NCBI GenBank assembly: GCA_965261925.1
Contig: OZ253486.1
Location: forward strand, 3,596,001 to 3,660,000
Source of the DNA: Bin87 sp965261925
Lineage (GTDB): Bacteria; Chloroflexota; Dehalococcoidia; Lucifugimonadales; UBA3495
DNA length: 64,000 bases
Direction of reading: 5' to 3'
The notes below the pieces were generated by a model, which was given only the letters and a program-made list of their open reading frames with translations, was not told the DNA's origin and did no database searches. Of the stretch, positions 33,846 through 43,124 are shown piece by piece (within the stretch, counting starts at the first letter, position 1; every line of letters starts with the position of its first letter). A program made the position numbers and the translations under genes.

Positions 33846-34607
33846 ATGACTTCACCCCGAACCTATCGCGCTCTCGGCCTGACCCTGCGCCGATCGCCGG
33901 TGCGCGAAGCCGATCTGTTGACCGTGGTGTACACGCGCGAGCAGGGCAAACTGGAATTGCTGGCACGCGGAGCGCAACGCCTGACCAGCAAGCTGATGGG
34001 CCATCTCGAACCCCTGACCCTGGTCCGGGTGTCCGTGGCGCACGGCCGTTCCATGGACCAGATCACCGAAGCCGAGGTGGTCGACGCTTTCCCTGCCGTC
34101 AAGAACGGATACGAGAATGCGGCGCGCGGGCTGTACGTCGCCGAGCTCATCGATGGATTCAGCGCTCTTTCCGTCGCCAACGCGGAACTGTTCAACCTTG
34201 CCGTGGAGACCCTGGAGGCGCTGGGTACGGAGAGAAACGCCGATCTCGCGCTGCGATACTTCGACCTGCAGCTGCTCAGATCGTCCGGTTTCATGCCCGA
34301 ACTCTACATTTGCGTGGAATGCGGCGAGGAACTGGAACCCAACCGTCACCGTTTCGCCGTCGGGGCCGGCGGAACCCTCTGCACCGAATGCGGCCCAATC
34401 GACGTGGTGGTGCGGCCGCTGTCGTTGCCGGCTTTGAAACTGCTGCGGCTGCTGGATCGTACGGAGTCCGTCGCGTCGCTGCCGGAGTTGGCGGTTCCCG
34501 CTCCGCTCGAGCGCGAGGTGCGCGAGGCGCTGACCGCGACTTTGCAGTACTGGCTGGACCGCAGAGTGAGGTCTCAGGAATTTTTAGAAACCGCAAAATT
34601 TGCCTGA
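33846..34607 (+). CDS. recO: DNA repair protein RecO
   Basis: The product is 253 residues. It has an N-terminal OB fold (YRALGLTLRRSPVREADLLT), a helical middle and a four-cysteine zinc-binding pair, CVECGEE and CTECGPID, near residues 155-185. It works with RecR in gap repair. It starts 16 bases after the recR stop, so the two are probably co-transcribed. Confidence 0.93.
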   Translation: MTSPRTYRALGLTLRRSPVREADLLTVVYTREQGKLELLARGAQRLTSKLMGHLEPLTLVRVSVAHGRSMDQITEAEVVDAFPAVKNGYENAARGLYVAELIDGFSALSVANAELFNLAVETLEALGTERNADLALRYFDLQLLRSSGFMPELYICVECGEELEPNRHRFAVGAGGTLCTECGPIDVVVRPLSLPALKLLRLLDRTESVASLPELAVPAPLEREVREALTATLQYWLDRRVRSQEFLETAKFA

Positions 34608-34857
34608 ATGTCGTTGGGCCGGGTGTTGACCTGTTGTCGATCAATAGCGTAAAAATCGTCGCATACAGGCTATGTAAAGTGCCCGTGATCGGATCGGGCG
34701 TACAAATTGACGACGGGAGAAATTCGTGCGGCGCTCTGGGGACACGTTCATTGGCTAATCGGCCCATCGTTTCACCCGGCCGCAAATAATTTTCAATGCT
34801 CGCGATGACGGGCAGCCTGCGCCGGAAAGGCGCGCCGTGAGGTTTGGGGGTTCACGT

Positions 34858-36447
34858 ATGTTCGACAAGGTATTGGTGGCTAATCGCGGCGAGATTGCCA
34901 CTCGCATCATCCGTACGTGCCAGCGCATGGGCATCGCGACCGTGGCGGTATTTTCCGAAGCCGACGCCGGCGCCCTGCATACCAGGATGGCCGACCAATC
35001 GGTGTGCATCGGAGGTGCCGCGGCGAAGGACTCCTATCTCAACGTCGACGCGGTTCTGGACGCCTGCCGCTCCACCGGCGCCAACGCAATCCACCCGGGG
35101 TACGGGTTCCTCTCGGAGAACAGTGACCTGTGCCGGCGCTGCAAGACGGAAGGCGTGGTATTCATCGGACCGGGCGAAGAAGTGCTCTACCAGATGGGTG
35201 ACAAACTGTCCGCCCGGCGCGTCGCCCGGAAATCCGGCCTGCCGGTCATGCCCGGCACCGAGGAGCCGGTCAGCGACGACGAGGCCATCGCCAAGGCGTG
35301 GGAGCTGGGTTTCCCCATGATGGTCAAAGCCGCGGCCGGCGGCGGCGGCATCGGTATCCACGTGGTCCATTCAATGGCCGAGCTGGAACCGATCATCGAA
35401 CGAACCCGCAAGACCGCCCAGGCAGCCTTCGCGGATTCCAGCCTGTTTTACGAGCGCTACCTGGAGGGGGCGTCTCATATTGAAGTCCAGCTGATAGCCG
35501 ACCAGTACGGTAACGTGCTGCACCTGCACGAGCGGGACTGCTCCATCCAACGTCGCAACCAGAAGCTCATCGAGGAAACCCCGGCATCGGCCAAGTTGCC
35601 GGGCGATGTCAGGGAGCAGATCGGCCGTCTTGCCCGACAGCTCGGCCGGGAAGTCGGTTACACGAACGCCGGAACCGTGGAATTCCTGGTCACCCCGGAT
35701 GGGCACTTCTACTTCCTGGAGATGAACCCCAGACTTCAGGTGGAACACGGAGTCAGCGAGCTGCTGACCGGCAGGGACATAGTAGAGCTGCAATTGCAGT
35801 GCGCGGCAGGGACCCGGTTCACGATGCGCCAAAGCGACATCGTCGCCAATGGTCACGCCATCGAAGCCCGCGTATATCCGGAGGATCCTGACACCTGCCT
35901 GCCCCGCGTGGGCGTGGTGACCGGCCTGGGGTTGCCCGAAGGTGAGCACGTGCGCGTGGATACGGCGCTTTACGTCGGATACGAGGTTTCGCTACACTAC
36001 GAGCCGCTGCTCGCCAAGGTAATGGCCTGGGGCCCCGACCGGAACTCGGCAATCTCCACGCTGGACTCCGCCCTGGCGGAATTCCGACTGGAAGGCGTGG
36101 ACACCAACATCCCCCTCTTGCGGGATGTGCTGGTCAGCCCGGAGTTCGTTGGCGGCGGATACCACACCGGCACTCTGCCGGCCATTCTTGAGCGACGGCT
36201 TCTAGCTAAAGACGCGAAATCCAACGTGAACCGTAACGGGACCAACCCCGCCCATAAATCGGGTTCCGGCGCACCCGCGCCCGAGCTCGACCCACGCGCT
36301 TTGGCGGCGGCCATCGGCGCGGCCGCGGTCTATGCCGCTCAGGAACAGAACCCAGCGGGAGCGTCGGCCGGCGATCGCGGTTCACGCTGGCGCACGCAGG
36401 GCCGTCGGGAACTGTTCCGCTCACGGCTTGGCAGTGGATCCTGGTAG
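34858..36447 (+). CDS. accC: Biotin carboxylase with C-terminal extension
   Basis: This 529-residue enzyme carboxylates biotin using ATP and bicarbonate. It starts MFDKVLVANRGEIATRIIRT; an in-frame GTG at 34837 is less likely. The ATP-grasp signature includes MVKAAAGGGGIGIH, HIEVQLIADQYGNVLHLHER and FLEMNPRLQVEHGVSELLTG. Normal subunits end near residue 450. Here a further roughly 75 residues form a polar linker and an Ala-rich helix ending SRWRTQGRRELFRS, resembling the short conserved tail of membrane-linked decarboxylase delta or small carboxylase subunits. No carboxyltransferase gene is in the window. Confidence 0.93.
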   Translation: MFDKVLVANRGEIATRIIRTCQRMGIATVAVFSEADAGALHTRMADQSVCIGGAAAKDSYLNVDAVLDACRSTGANAIHPGYGFLSENSDLCRRCKTEGVVFIGPGEEVLYQMGDKLSARRVARKSGLPVMPGTEEPVSDDEAIAKAWELGFPMMVKAAAGGGGIGIHVVHSMAELEPIIERTRKTAQAAFADSSLFYERYLEGASHIEVQLIADQYGNVLHLHERDCSIQRRNQKLIEETPASAKLPGDVREQIGRLARQLGREVGYTNAGTVEFLVTPDGHFYFLEMNPRLQVEHGVSELLTGRDIVELQLQCAAGTRFTMRQSDIVANGHAIEARVYPEDPDTCLPRVGVVTGLGLPEGEHVRVDTALYVGYEVSLHYEPLLAKVMAWGPDRNSAISTLDSALAEFRLEGVDTNIPLLRDVLVSPEFVGGGYHTGTLPAILERRLLAKDAKSNVNRNGTNPAHKSGSGAPAPELDPRALAAAIGAAAVYAAQEQNPAGASAGDRGSRWRTQGRRELFRSRLGSGSW

Positions 36448-36448
36448 C

Positions 36449-36883
36449 TTGACCACTATCAGAGTACGCGTCGGTGACCATTGGTACACCGTTGAAGTCG
36501 GCGACCTGACCCGGTCTCCCGTTCAAGTCACCGTTGACGGCGAGAGCTTCGACGTCGACATCGATGCCGTTGCCGCCGCATCGCCCCCGCGTCGCGGGAG
36601 GCCGGCCGGAGGCCTGGCGGTACCGGACGCGCCCGCCGCGTCACCCACAGGTTCCGGGGCGCCGATTGACGACGACATACTGCGTTCGCCCATGCCGGGT
36701 CGCGTGATGTCGGTAATGGTGCGGCCGGGCGACACGGTAACGGCCGGCGACGAAGTATGCGTGGTGGAGGCGATGAAGATGGAACAGAGCATCCTGGCCC
36801 ACCGCGACGGCGTGGTGAAGACCGTGTTCGTTCAGCCCCTGGATTCCGTCAGCGCCAACGACCCTTTGGTAGAATTGGAGTAG
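36449..36883 (+). CDS. accB: Biotin carboxyl carrier protein
   Basis: The C-terminal biotinyl domain has the biotinylated lysine motif VVEAMKMEQSI, preceded by LRSPMPGRVMSVMVRPGDTV. The only in-frame start after the accC stop is TTG at 36449 (TTIRVRVGDHWYTVEVGD), giving 144 residues. A longer frame overlapping accC has no support. The N-terminal strand-rich part with a Pro/Ala linker is typical of carriers of acyl-CoA carboxylases. It is translated directly after accC. Confidence 0.9.
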   Translation: MTTIRVRVGDHWYTVEVGDLTRSPVQVTVDGESFDVDIDAVAAASPPRRGRPAGGLAVPDAPAASPTGSGAPIDDDILRSPMPGRVMSVMVRPGDTVTAGDEVCVVEAMKMEQSILAHRDGVVKTVFVQPLDSVSANDPLVELE

Positions 36884-36988
36884 CCAAAACTGCCCTTGTC
36901 TCCGCCGGCCGAGAACCGCCTGCCGGCCATCCCAACACCAACGCGCTCCCGCGAGCCGATTAAACCCACCTGATCCGGTAAGGTCTTT

Positions 36989-39900
36989 ATGCCGCAGGAA
37001 GTCATCTTCATCAAGGGTGCTCGTGAGCACAACCTTAAGAACGTAGACGTCACGATCCCCCGGGACCGACTGGTGGTGATTACCGGCGTTTCCGGTTCCG
37101 GCAAAAGCAGCCTGGCTTTCGACACCATCTACGCCGAGGGCCAACGCCGCTACGTGGAGTCCCTGTCCGCCTACGCCCGTCAGTTCCTGGGCCGCATGGA
37201 CAAGCCCGATGTCGATTACATCGAGGGACTATCGCCGGCCATTTCCATCGACCAGAAGGGCGTCTCGCACAACCCCCGATCGACGGTGGGCACCGTTACG
37301 GAGATCTACGACTACCTGCGTCTCCTGTTCGCCCGAATTGGCAAACCGCACTGTCCCAAGTGCGGCAACCCGGTGGCCCGCCAAACGGTCCAGCAGATCG
37401 TCGATGCCATCCTGGGGCTGCCTGAATCATCCCGCATCACGCTGCTGGCTCCGAAGATACGGCGCAAAAAGGGCGAGCACCGGGAAGTTTTCGAGGCCGC
37501 ACGCCGGGGCGGGTTCGTCCGCGTCCGCGTCAACGGCGAGGTGATGCTGGTGGAGGACACCGACAGCCTGGCGTTGGACAAGCAGAAGTGGCATTACATC
37601 GACATCGTGGTCGACCGGCTCATCATCCGGGGCGACACCGAACCCAACCGCGTCACCGAATCGGTGGAAACCGCGCTGCGGGAGGGCGAAGGCGTCCTCA
37701 CGGTTGGCCGGGAAGGCGAGGACGACCAGGTATTCAGCGAGCAGTTCGCCTGCGTCGCCTGCGGCATCAGCCTGCCCGAAATCGAACCTCGCACTTTCAG
37801 CTTCAACAGTCCCCATGGCGCGTGCTCGACGTGCACCGGCCTCGGCTACCAGCTGGAGGTTGATCCGTCACTGGTGATACAGAACCGGTCCCTTTCCCTG
37901 CTGGAGGGGGCCATCGTGCCGTGGGCGCGCTCGGGAGCGGCCAACGCCTGGTACGCCAGCATGATGGAGGCGGTGGCAACCGAGAACGACTTCTCTCCCC
38001 GCGTTCCGGTGCGGGAACTGACCGACGAGCAGGTCAACATCGTGCTGTACGGCGCCGGCAAGCAGCAGGTCAAGGTCCGTCACCGGACGGGTCGAGGCCG
38101 CACCTACACCTGGAACACCACCTACGAGGGGGTGATCCCCAACCTGCAACGTCGCTATCGGGACACCGAGTCGGACCACACCCGCGGCGAGATCGAACGG
38201 TACATGGCCCAACGGGCTTGCCGTTCCTGCGAGGGCGCGCGCCTGCGTCCGGAGGCGCTGGGCGTGCTGGTTTGCGGTCGCAACATCATGGAGGTCACCG
38301 GCCTCACCATCGGCGAAGGGCTGCATTGGGTCCGGGGCATCAAGCCCGGCGACACCGTTTCCGCCAACGGCTCGAGCAACGGATACGACGGCAGCAACGG
38401 GCGCGATGGCGGGAACGGGCATCTCCCGGAACAGACGCTGGAAATCGCCGACGCGGACCCCGCGGCCAACGGGTCCAAGTCCAAGGCCCGCCGATCTCGC
38501 AAGAATGGGCGAAGCCCGGCTGCCGATGTCGCGGCCACGCTCACCGATCGGGAGATGGTGATAGCCGACCAGATACTGAAGGAGATTGACGGCCGCCTGC
38601 ATTTCCTCGATAGCATCGGCCTCGACTACGTGACCATGAGCCGTACCGCGCGCACCCTCTCCGGCGGAGAAGCCCAGCGGGTCAGGCTGGCCACCCAGAT
38701 CGGCAGCGGCCTGACCGGCGTGCTTTACGTGTGCGACGAGCCCACGGTTGGGTTGCATCCTCATGACGACCACCGGCTCATCGGAACCTTGACCCGGCTG
38801 CGGGACATGGGCAACACCGTGATCGTGGTAGAACACGACGACGCGATGATGCGGGCCGCCGACCACATCGTTGACCTCGGGCCCGGGGCGGGTGAGCACG
38901 GCGGCCAAATTGTGGCCACGGGCAACGTGGCCGAGGTGATGGCCAACGAAGCGTCGCTCACCGGCGCGTATCTCAGCGGCCGCAAGCGCATCCCCGTCCC
39001 AGAGGAACGGCGGCCGGGCAACGGAAAATCCATCGCCGTCACTGGGGCACGCGAGAACAACCTCCAGGGTATCGACGTGGAGTTCCCGCTGGGGTTGTTG
39101 GGCTGTGTCACCGGCGTGTCCGGCAGCGGCAAGAGCACCCTGGTGTACGACATCCTCTACAAGCGGCTGGCCCAGGCCGTAGCCCAGGGTCGTGACCGGC
39201 CCGGCGACCACGACGAGATCACCGGCATCGAGCATATCGACAAGGTGGTGAACATCGACCAGTCTCCCATCGGGCGCACCCCTCGCAGCAACCCGGCGAC
39301 CTATACCGGCGCCTTTACTCCCATCCGGGAACTGTTTGCCACGCTGCCCGAGGCCCGCATCCGGGGCTACAAGCCCGGTCGTTTTTCTTTCAACGTGAAG
39401 GGCGGTCGCTGCGAGGCGTGCCAGGGCGAAGGCTACATCCAGATCGAAATGCAATTCCTGCCGGATGTCACCGTGCCCTGCGAGATCTGCCAGGGGCGCC
39501 GCTACAACCGCGAGGCTCTGGAGGTGACGCTGCGCGACCAGTCCATCGCCGACGTGCTGGCGATGACGGTGGAGACCGCACTGGACTTCTTCTGGAACTA
39601 CTCCCGAATCCGCAGCAAGCTGGAAACGCTGCGAGACGTGGGGTTGGGATACATTCGCCTGGGGCAGCCGGCCACGACCCTGTCCGGAGGGGAAGCGCAG
39701 CGGGTCAAGCTGTCTACGGAGTTGTCCCGTCGCGCCACCGGGCGCACCCTGTATCTCTTGGACGAACCGACCACCGGCCTCTCCTTTGAGGACTGCGCCG
39801 CCCTGCTGCGCGTCCTGCACCGCCTGGTCGACCACGGCAATTCGGTGTTGCTCATCGAGCACAACCTGGACCTCATCAAGAATGCCGACTGGATCATTGA

Positions 39901-40045
39901 CCTCGGCCCCGGCGCGGGTAACCGGGGCGGCAACCTGCTGGCCTTCGGGACACCGGAGACGCTGGCGCAGGTCGAGGAAAGCCACACCGGTCGTTACCTG
40001 AGGAACGCGCTGGGAGTTGAGGCGCAGGTCGGCGTGGCGGATTAG
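36989..40045 (+). CDS. uvrA: Excinuclease ABC subunit A
   Basis: This 1,018-residue damage-recognition ATPase has two ABC modules. The first Walker A is GVSGSGKSS (33-41) and the second is GVSGSGKST near residue 710. Signature motifs LSGGEAQRV occur in both halves. Zinc modules include CVACG...CSTC and CEACQGEGYIQIEMQF...CEIC. Compared with the usual roughly 950 residues, there is an additional low-complexity Asn/Gly-rich then basic insert at about 455-517, before the first signature region. Confidence 0.96.
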   Translation: MPQEVIFIKGAREHNLKNVDVTIPRDRLVVITGVSGSGKSSLAFDTIYAEGQRRYVESLSAYARQFLGRMDKPDVDYIEGLSPAISIDQKGVSHNPRSTVGTVTEIYDYLRLLFARIGKPHCPKCGNPVARQTVQQIVDAILGLPESSRITLLAPKIRRKKGEHREVFEAARRGGFVRVRVNGEVMLVEDTDSLALDKQKWHYIDIVVDRLIIRGDTEPNRVTESVETALREGEGVLTVGREGEDDQVFSEQFACVACGISLPEIEPRTFSFNSPHGACSTCTGLGYQLEVDPSLVIQNRSLSLLEGAIVPWARSGAANAWYASMMEAVATENDFSPRVPVRELTDEQVNIVLYGAGKQQVKVRHRTGRGRTYTWNTTYEGVIPNLQRRYRDTESDHTRGEIERYMAQRACRSCEGARLRPEALGVLVCGRNIMEVTGLTIGEGLHWVRGIKPGDTVSANGSSNGYDGSNGRDGGNGHLPEQTLEIADADPAANGSKSKARRSRKNGRSPAADVAATLTDREMVIADQILKEIDGRLHFLDSIGLDYVTMSRTARTLSGGEAQRVRLATQIGSGLTGVLYVCDEPTVGLHPHDDHRLIGTLTRLRDMGNTVIVVEHDDAMMRAADHIVDLGPGAGEHGGQIVATGNVAEVMANEASLTGAYLSGRKRIPVPEERRPGNGKSIAVTGARENNLQGIDVEFPLGLLGCVTGVSGSGKSTLVYDILYKRLAQAVAQGRDRPGDHDEITGIEHIDKVVNIDQSPIGRTPRSNPATYTGAFTPIRELFATLPEARIRGYKPGRFSFNVKGGRCEACQGEGYIQIEMQFLPDVTVPCEICQGRRYNREALEVTLRDQSIADVLAMTVETALDFFWNYSRIRSKLETLRDVGLGYIRLGQPATTLSGGEAQRVKLSTELSRRATGRTLYLLDEPTTGLSFEDCAALLRVLHRLVDHGNSVLLIEHNLDLIKNADWIIDLGPGAGNRGGNLLAFGTPETLAQVEESHTGRYLRNALGVEAQVGVAD

Positions 40046-40351
40046 CGCCGACCCCTCTACTGCCAACAACCCCTCTGCTGCCGACGGCGGCGGTGGGTCC
40101 AGGATCGCTCGTCTGGGCATGGGTCATGCGACGGTGCCGGCAGCACACGCGCCGGCCCCGCGCGCCGTTGGTTTCCGGCGCTTTTGAGCAGCTACAAGCG
40201 CCATTCCGGTGCGGCTGGGAAGCCCTGAAATAATCATCATCAAGCAATGGAATATGATGATTTCGGGGGCGGAGTATTGACATACTTGAACCGGGGAAGT
40301 ACCCTTCCCGCAAATTACGCGCATCGACGCAGTCCAACCGAGGAGGAGAAT
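40046..40351. promoter_or_regulatory. Leader region of the iron-sulfur protein gene
   Basis: TTGACA (40277-40282) and TACCCT (40300-40305) are separated by 17 bases and make a credible promoter. AGGAGGAG (40341-40348) is an exceptionally strong ribosome-binding site in front of the ATG at 40352. No operator could be identified. The remainder of the interval, after uvrA, shows nothing else. Confidence 0.55.
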
Positions 40352-41626
40352 ATGCTAACGATTGGTCACGAGGTTCGCCGACCTGGGAAGTACCTGGGCG
40401 ACGCCCCTGTCACAATTCCGGTGCCTGAGGAGTTGGAGACGACTCCCGGTATCCCCATGAACCAGCGCGAGGTTGACTGGTACTCCCGGGAATATCCCGT
40501 CGAGACCATGAACATCACCGAGCGCGCTTCCCGCGACTGGGCCAACACCATGCGCGACCAGCACGCCGAAATGCGTGAGATCCGCAAGGAGCACGACAAG
40601 CTCAATCGCAACTTGGTCATGGCCGCCCGCCTGACCGGCGAGTTGGACCCCACGTCCGACGCCAACGGCGAGGACGTCACCGAAGTCATCAAGCAGAAGG
40701 CTCGCGAGCTCGGTTTCGTCGAAGTCGGCATCACCGCCTTTGACATCCGGTACGTGTACCAGAGCAAGAAGGACTGGGTCCGTTTCCCCCACGTCATCTG
40801 CCTGGCCTACGAGCAGGACTTCGAGCCCACCCAGACCATCCCCAGCATCGACGCTGAGATCGTGCACTCCAGCACGTATCGCACCGAAGGCGCTGCCGGT
40901 CTGGAACTCGGCAACTTCGTCCGCGGCCTCGGCTATCGCGCCCAGGTTCACAGCCCCAACGACAACACCGGCCCCTATATCCCGATGTTCGTCGCCGCCG
41001 GTCTCGGCCAGCTGGGCGCCTGCGGCTACCTGCTGACCCCCCACGTCGGCTCCCGCTGCCGCATCATGATGATCACCACCGACGCCAACGTCACCTATGA
41101 CGCTTCCGTCGACTACGGCATCCACGCGTTCTGCCAGGTGTGCCAGGTCTGCGTGAACCGCTGCCCGGGCCGCGCCCTGATGCGCGACAAGATCTGGTGG
41201 CGCGGAATCGAGAAGAACAAGCTCTACTTCAAGCGCTGCCGCCCCGTCATGGCTCGCTACCTCGGCTGTGGCGTGTGCATGAAGGTTTGCCCGATCCAGA
41301 AGTACGGGATGGAAGCCACCATGCAGCACTACGCTGCCACCGGCCAGGTCCTCGGCAAGGGCACCCATGACCTCGAAGGTTACAACATCGAGGGCAAGGG
41401 CTACTTCGGCCCCGGCGAACTCCCCATCTTCGAGCCCGGCTTCTTCGACATGCCGCACGGCGACACTTCCGAGTGGGCCTTCGACCAGTTGAAGGACGCT
41501 GCCAAGGCCAACGGCGGCGAGATCTCCGACGAGATGATCGCTTCCTTCCGGTCCGATGTCATCCGTGGCTTGGGCCAGAGCACCGACAACGTCGACATGA
41601 TGTACGAGGAGGAAGACTACATCTAA
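40352..41626 (+). CDS. Reductive-dehalogenase/QueG-like double 4Fe-4S protein
   Basis: The product is 424 residues with no Tat signal or membrane segment, so it is predicted cytoplasmic. The central part (ARELGFVEVGITAFD, then the GLGYRAQVHSPNDNTGPYIP and GLGQLGACGYLLTPHVGSRC stretches) resembles the catalytic domain shared by reductive dehalogenases and epoxyqueuosine reductase. Two cluster motifs follow: CQVCQVCVNRCP (about 261-272) and CGVCMKVCP (about 310-318). In relatives the catalytic domain binds a corrinoid. Codons are strongly biased to C-ending forms, and the promoter and ribosome-binding site are strong, suggesting high expression. It is monocistronic with its own terminator. Dehalogenation is not implied. 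Confidence 0.8.
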   Translation: MLTIGHEVRRPGKYLGDAPVTIPVPEELETTPGIPMNQREVDWYSREYPVETMNITERASRDWANTMRDQHAEMREIRKEHDKLNRNLVMAARLTGELDPTSDANGEDVTEVIKQKARELGFVEVGITAFDIRYVYQSKKDWVRFPHVICLAYEQDFEPTQTIPSIDAEIVHSSTYRTEGAAGLELGNFVRGLGYRAQVHSPNDNTGPYIPMFVAAGLGQLGACGYLLTPHVGSRCRIMMITTDANVTYDASVDYGIHAFCQVCQVCVNRCPGRALMRDKIWWRGIEKNKLYFKRCRPVMARYLGCGVCMKVCPIQKYGMEATMQHYAATGQVLGKGTHDLEGYNIEGKGYFGPGELPIFEPGFFDMPHGDTSEWAFDQLKDAAKANGGEISDEMIASFRSDVIRGLGQSTDNVDMMYEEEDYI

Positions 41627-41674
41627 TTCGATGTAGCCTGCCAAATCGGTCGGTTCTTCGGAACGGTCGAAACA

Positions 41675-41698
41675 GGGGGAAGGCAATTGCCTTCCCCC
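41675..41698 (+). terminator. Strong stem-loop terminator
   Basis: A perfect 24-base inverted repeat GGGGGAAGGCAATTGCCTTC then CCCC is followed by TATTGCGTTTT, about 50 bases after the iron-sulfur protein stop codon. Confidence 0.8.
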
Positions 41699-41767
41699 TA
41701 TTGCGTTTTCAGGGCAGCGCGGGAAACTAACTGATACCAAGCATGGTGCTGATCATGGGAACAAATC

Positions 41768-42925
41768 ATGGCAATAACCTTCAAACTACCAGCGATGAGC
41801 ATCGTATCGATAGTCGTCCTGGCGGTTGCGGCTTGCAGCCCGGTTGCCCCGGCGGAAATCATACCGGCGCAAGCGCCGGGTGAGGGCGCGCCGGCGGCCG
41901 GCGTTGAAATCGCCAACACGAGCATGTCCAACCAGGGCGACGGACGCCTGGACCGGGCCCGGCAGCGGGGACACCTCGTCTGCGGGACGACCAAGGCAGT
42001 AGCCGGCTACGGGGTTCTCAACGTGGACGGAGAGAACGACGGCTTCGAGATTGACCTGTGCCGAGCGGTGGCGGTGGCGGTGTTCAACGATCCCGGAGCG
42101 GTTGAATTCCGGATCATCGGGTCGGCTGCCGAGCGCGGCCCGTCCCTGGCGTCGGGGGAGATCGAAATCCTGGCATGGGTGAATACATGGAGCAGCAGCC
42201 GGGACGCGAACTGGGGAGGCAACTTCGTCCACACGACCCTCTACGATGGGCAGGGATTTGCCGTACCGGCGGCGCTGGGTGTAACCAGCGCTCACGAGCT
42301 GAAAGGGGCGTCCGTCTGCGTAGCCCAGGGGACCACGACGGAGCTGAACCTCGGGGACTTCAACCGCCAATATCAGCTCGACATGGAGGTGGTCACCTTC
42401 GAAGCGATCGAATCTGCCATCGCCGCCTATGTGGCCGGGCAGTGCGACGCCTACACCACCGACCGCACCTTCCTGAAGGGCGAGATCATCGCCGCCGGGG
42501 GCGCGGAGGACGAGCACATCATCCTCCCGGAAACAATCTCCGAGGAACCGATCAGCCTGGCGGTACCCCACGGCGACGACCAGTGGTTCGACATCGTCAA
42601 GTCGGTGGTAGGCATACTGATCTATGCGGAAGCCTACGACATCAACTCCGGCAACGTGCCCACCGCGAGCACGGGCAACTCCAAAGTTGACCGGCTGTTC
42701 GGGATCGAGGGCTCCTGGGGGCAGGACAATCTCGGCCTGAGCCAGACGGCCGCCCAGGACGTGGTGCGCGAGCTGGGCAACTACGGCGAGGTCTACGACC
42801 GGCATTTCGGTTCCGGAGGGTTGGGCGTGCCGCGCCCGTCCGGCAGCCGCAACGCGTTGTTGTCCGACGCTCCGTGCCAGGACTGCCCCAAGGGTGGTCA
42901 GATTTACGCCCCGCCGTTCCGGTAG
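41768..42925 (+). CDS. Amino-acid ABC-transporter substrate-binding lipoprotein
   Basis: The product is 385 residues. The N-terminal hydrophobic segment ends in the lipobox LAVAAC at residues 18-23, followed by a Pro/Ala linker, so it should be a surface lipoprotein. The binding domain (RGHLVCGTTKAVAGYGVLN, GFEIDLCRAVAVAVFND, YDGQGFAVPAALGVTSAHEL) matches the general L-amino-acid binding AapJ/BztA type. No permease or ATPase gene is nearby, so it is an orphan here. A CxxC pair (CQDCPKGG) near the C-terminus is unusual for the family. Confidence 0.85.
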   Translation: MAITFKLPAMSIVSIVVLAVAACSPVAPAEIIPAQAPGEGAPAAGVEIANTSMSNQGDGRLDRARQRGHLVCGTTKAVAGYGVLNVDGENDGFEIDLCRAVAVAVFNDPGAVEFRIIGSAAERGPSLASGEIEILAWVNTWSSSRDANWGGNFVHTTLYDGQGFAVPAALGVTSAHELKGASVCVAQGTTTELNLGDFNRQYQLDMEVVTFEAIESAIAAYVAGQCDAYTTDRTFLKGEIIAAGGAEDEHIILPETISEEPISLAVPHGDDQWFDIVKSVVGILIYAEAYDINSGNVPTASTGNSKVDRLFGIEGSWGQDNLGLSQTAAQDVVRELGNYGEVYDRHFGSGGLGVPRPSGSRNALLSDAPCQDCPKGGQIYAPPFR

Positions 42926-43074
42926 GCGACCCGCGAGGCTGGCGCCATCGGCCAGAACCCGGTCACGCCCAGCCACCAAGCCTGACCTTTGGGGTTCGCG
43001 CGGATCCCTGAACCGCGACGGTAGCGGGCGGAGCGCCTGACCCCGGCCGGTAAAGCATGGGACTTAAAAAATCC

Positions 43075-43098
43075 AGGGGCGACCAACCGGTCGCCCCT
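43075..43098 (-). terminator. Stem-loop terminator between convergent genes
   Basis: AGGGGCGACC pairs perfectly with GGTCGCCCCT around an AACC loop. On the minus strand the stem is followed within a few bases by TTTTTT, so it terminates the pentapeptide/TIR gene. On the plus strand it may also stop readthrough from the lipoprotein gene. Confidence 0.75.
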
Positions 43099-43124
43099 TT
43101 GCGTTCGCCGATAGCCGGGAGCGG

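Noticed and set aside
37868..40120. 750-codon minus-strand frame opposite uvrA
   Set aside because: Long antisense frames are expected in GC-rich genes; UvrA motifs on the plus strand are decisive and the antisense protein shows no known fold.
40355..41740. 461-codon minus-strand frame opposite the iron-sulfur protein gene
   Set aside because: It is a product of the strong C-ending codon bias of the plus-strand gene; its Val/Asp/Leu-rich translation is typical of antisense shadows.
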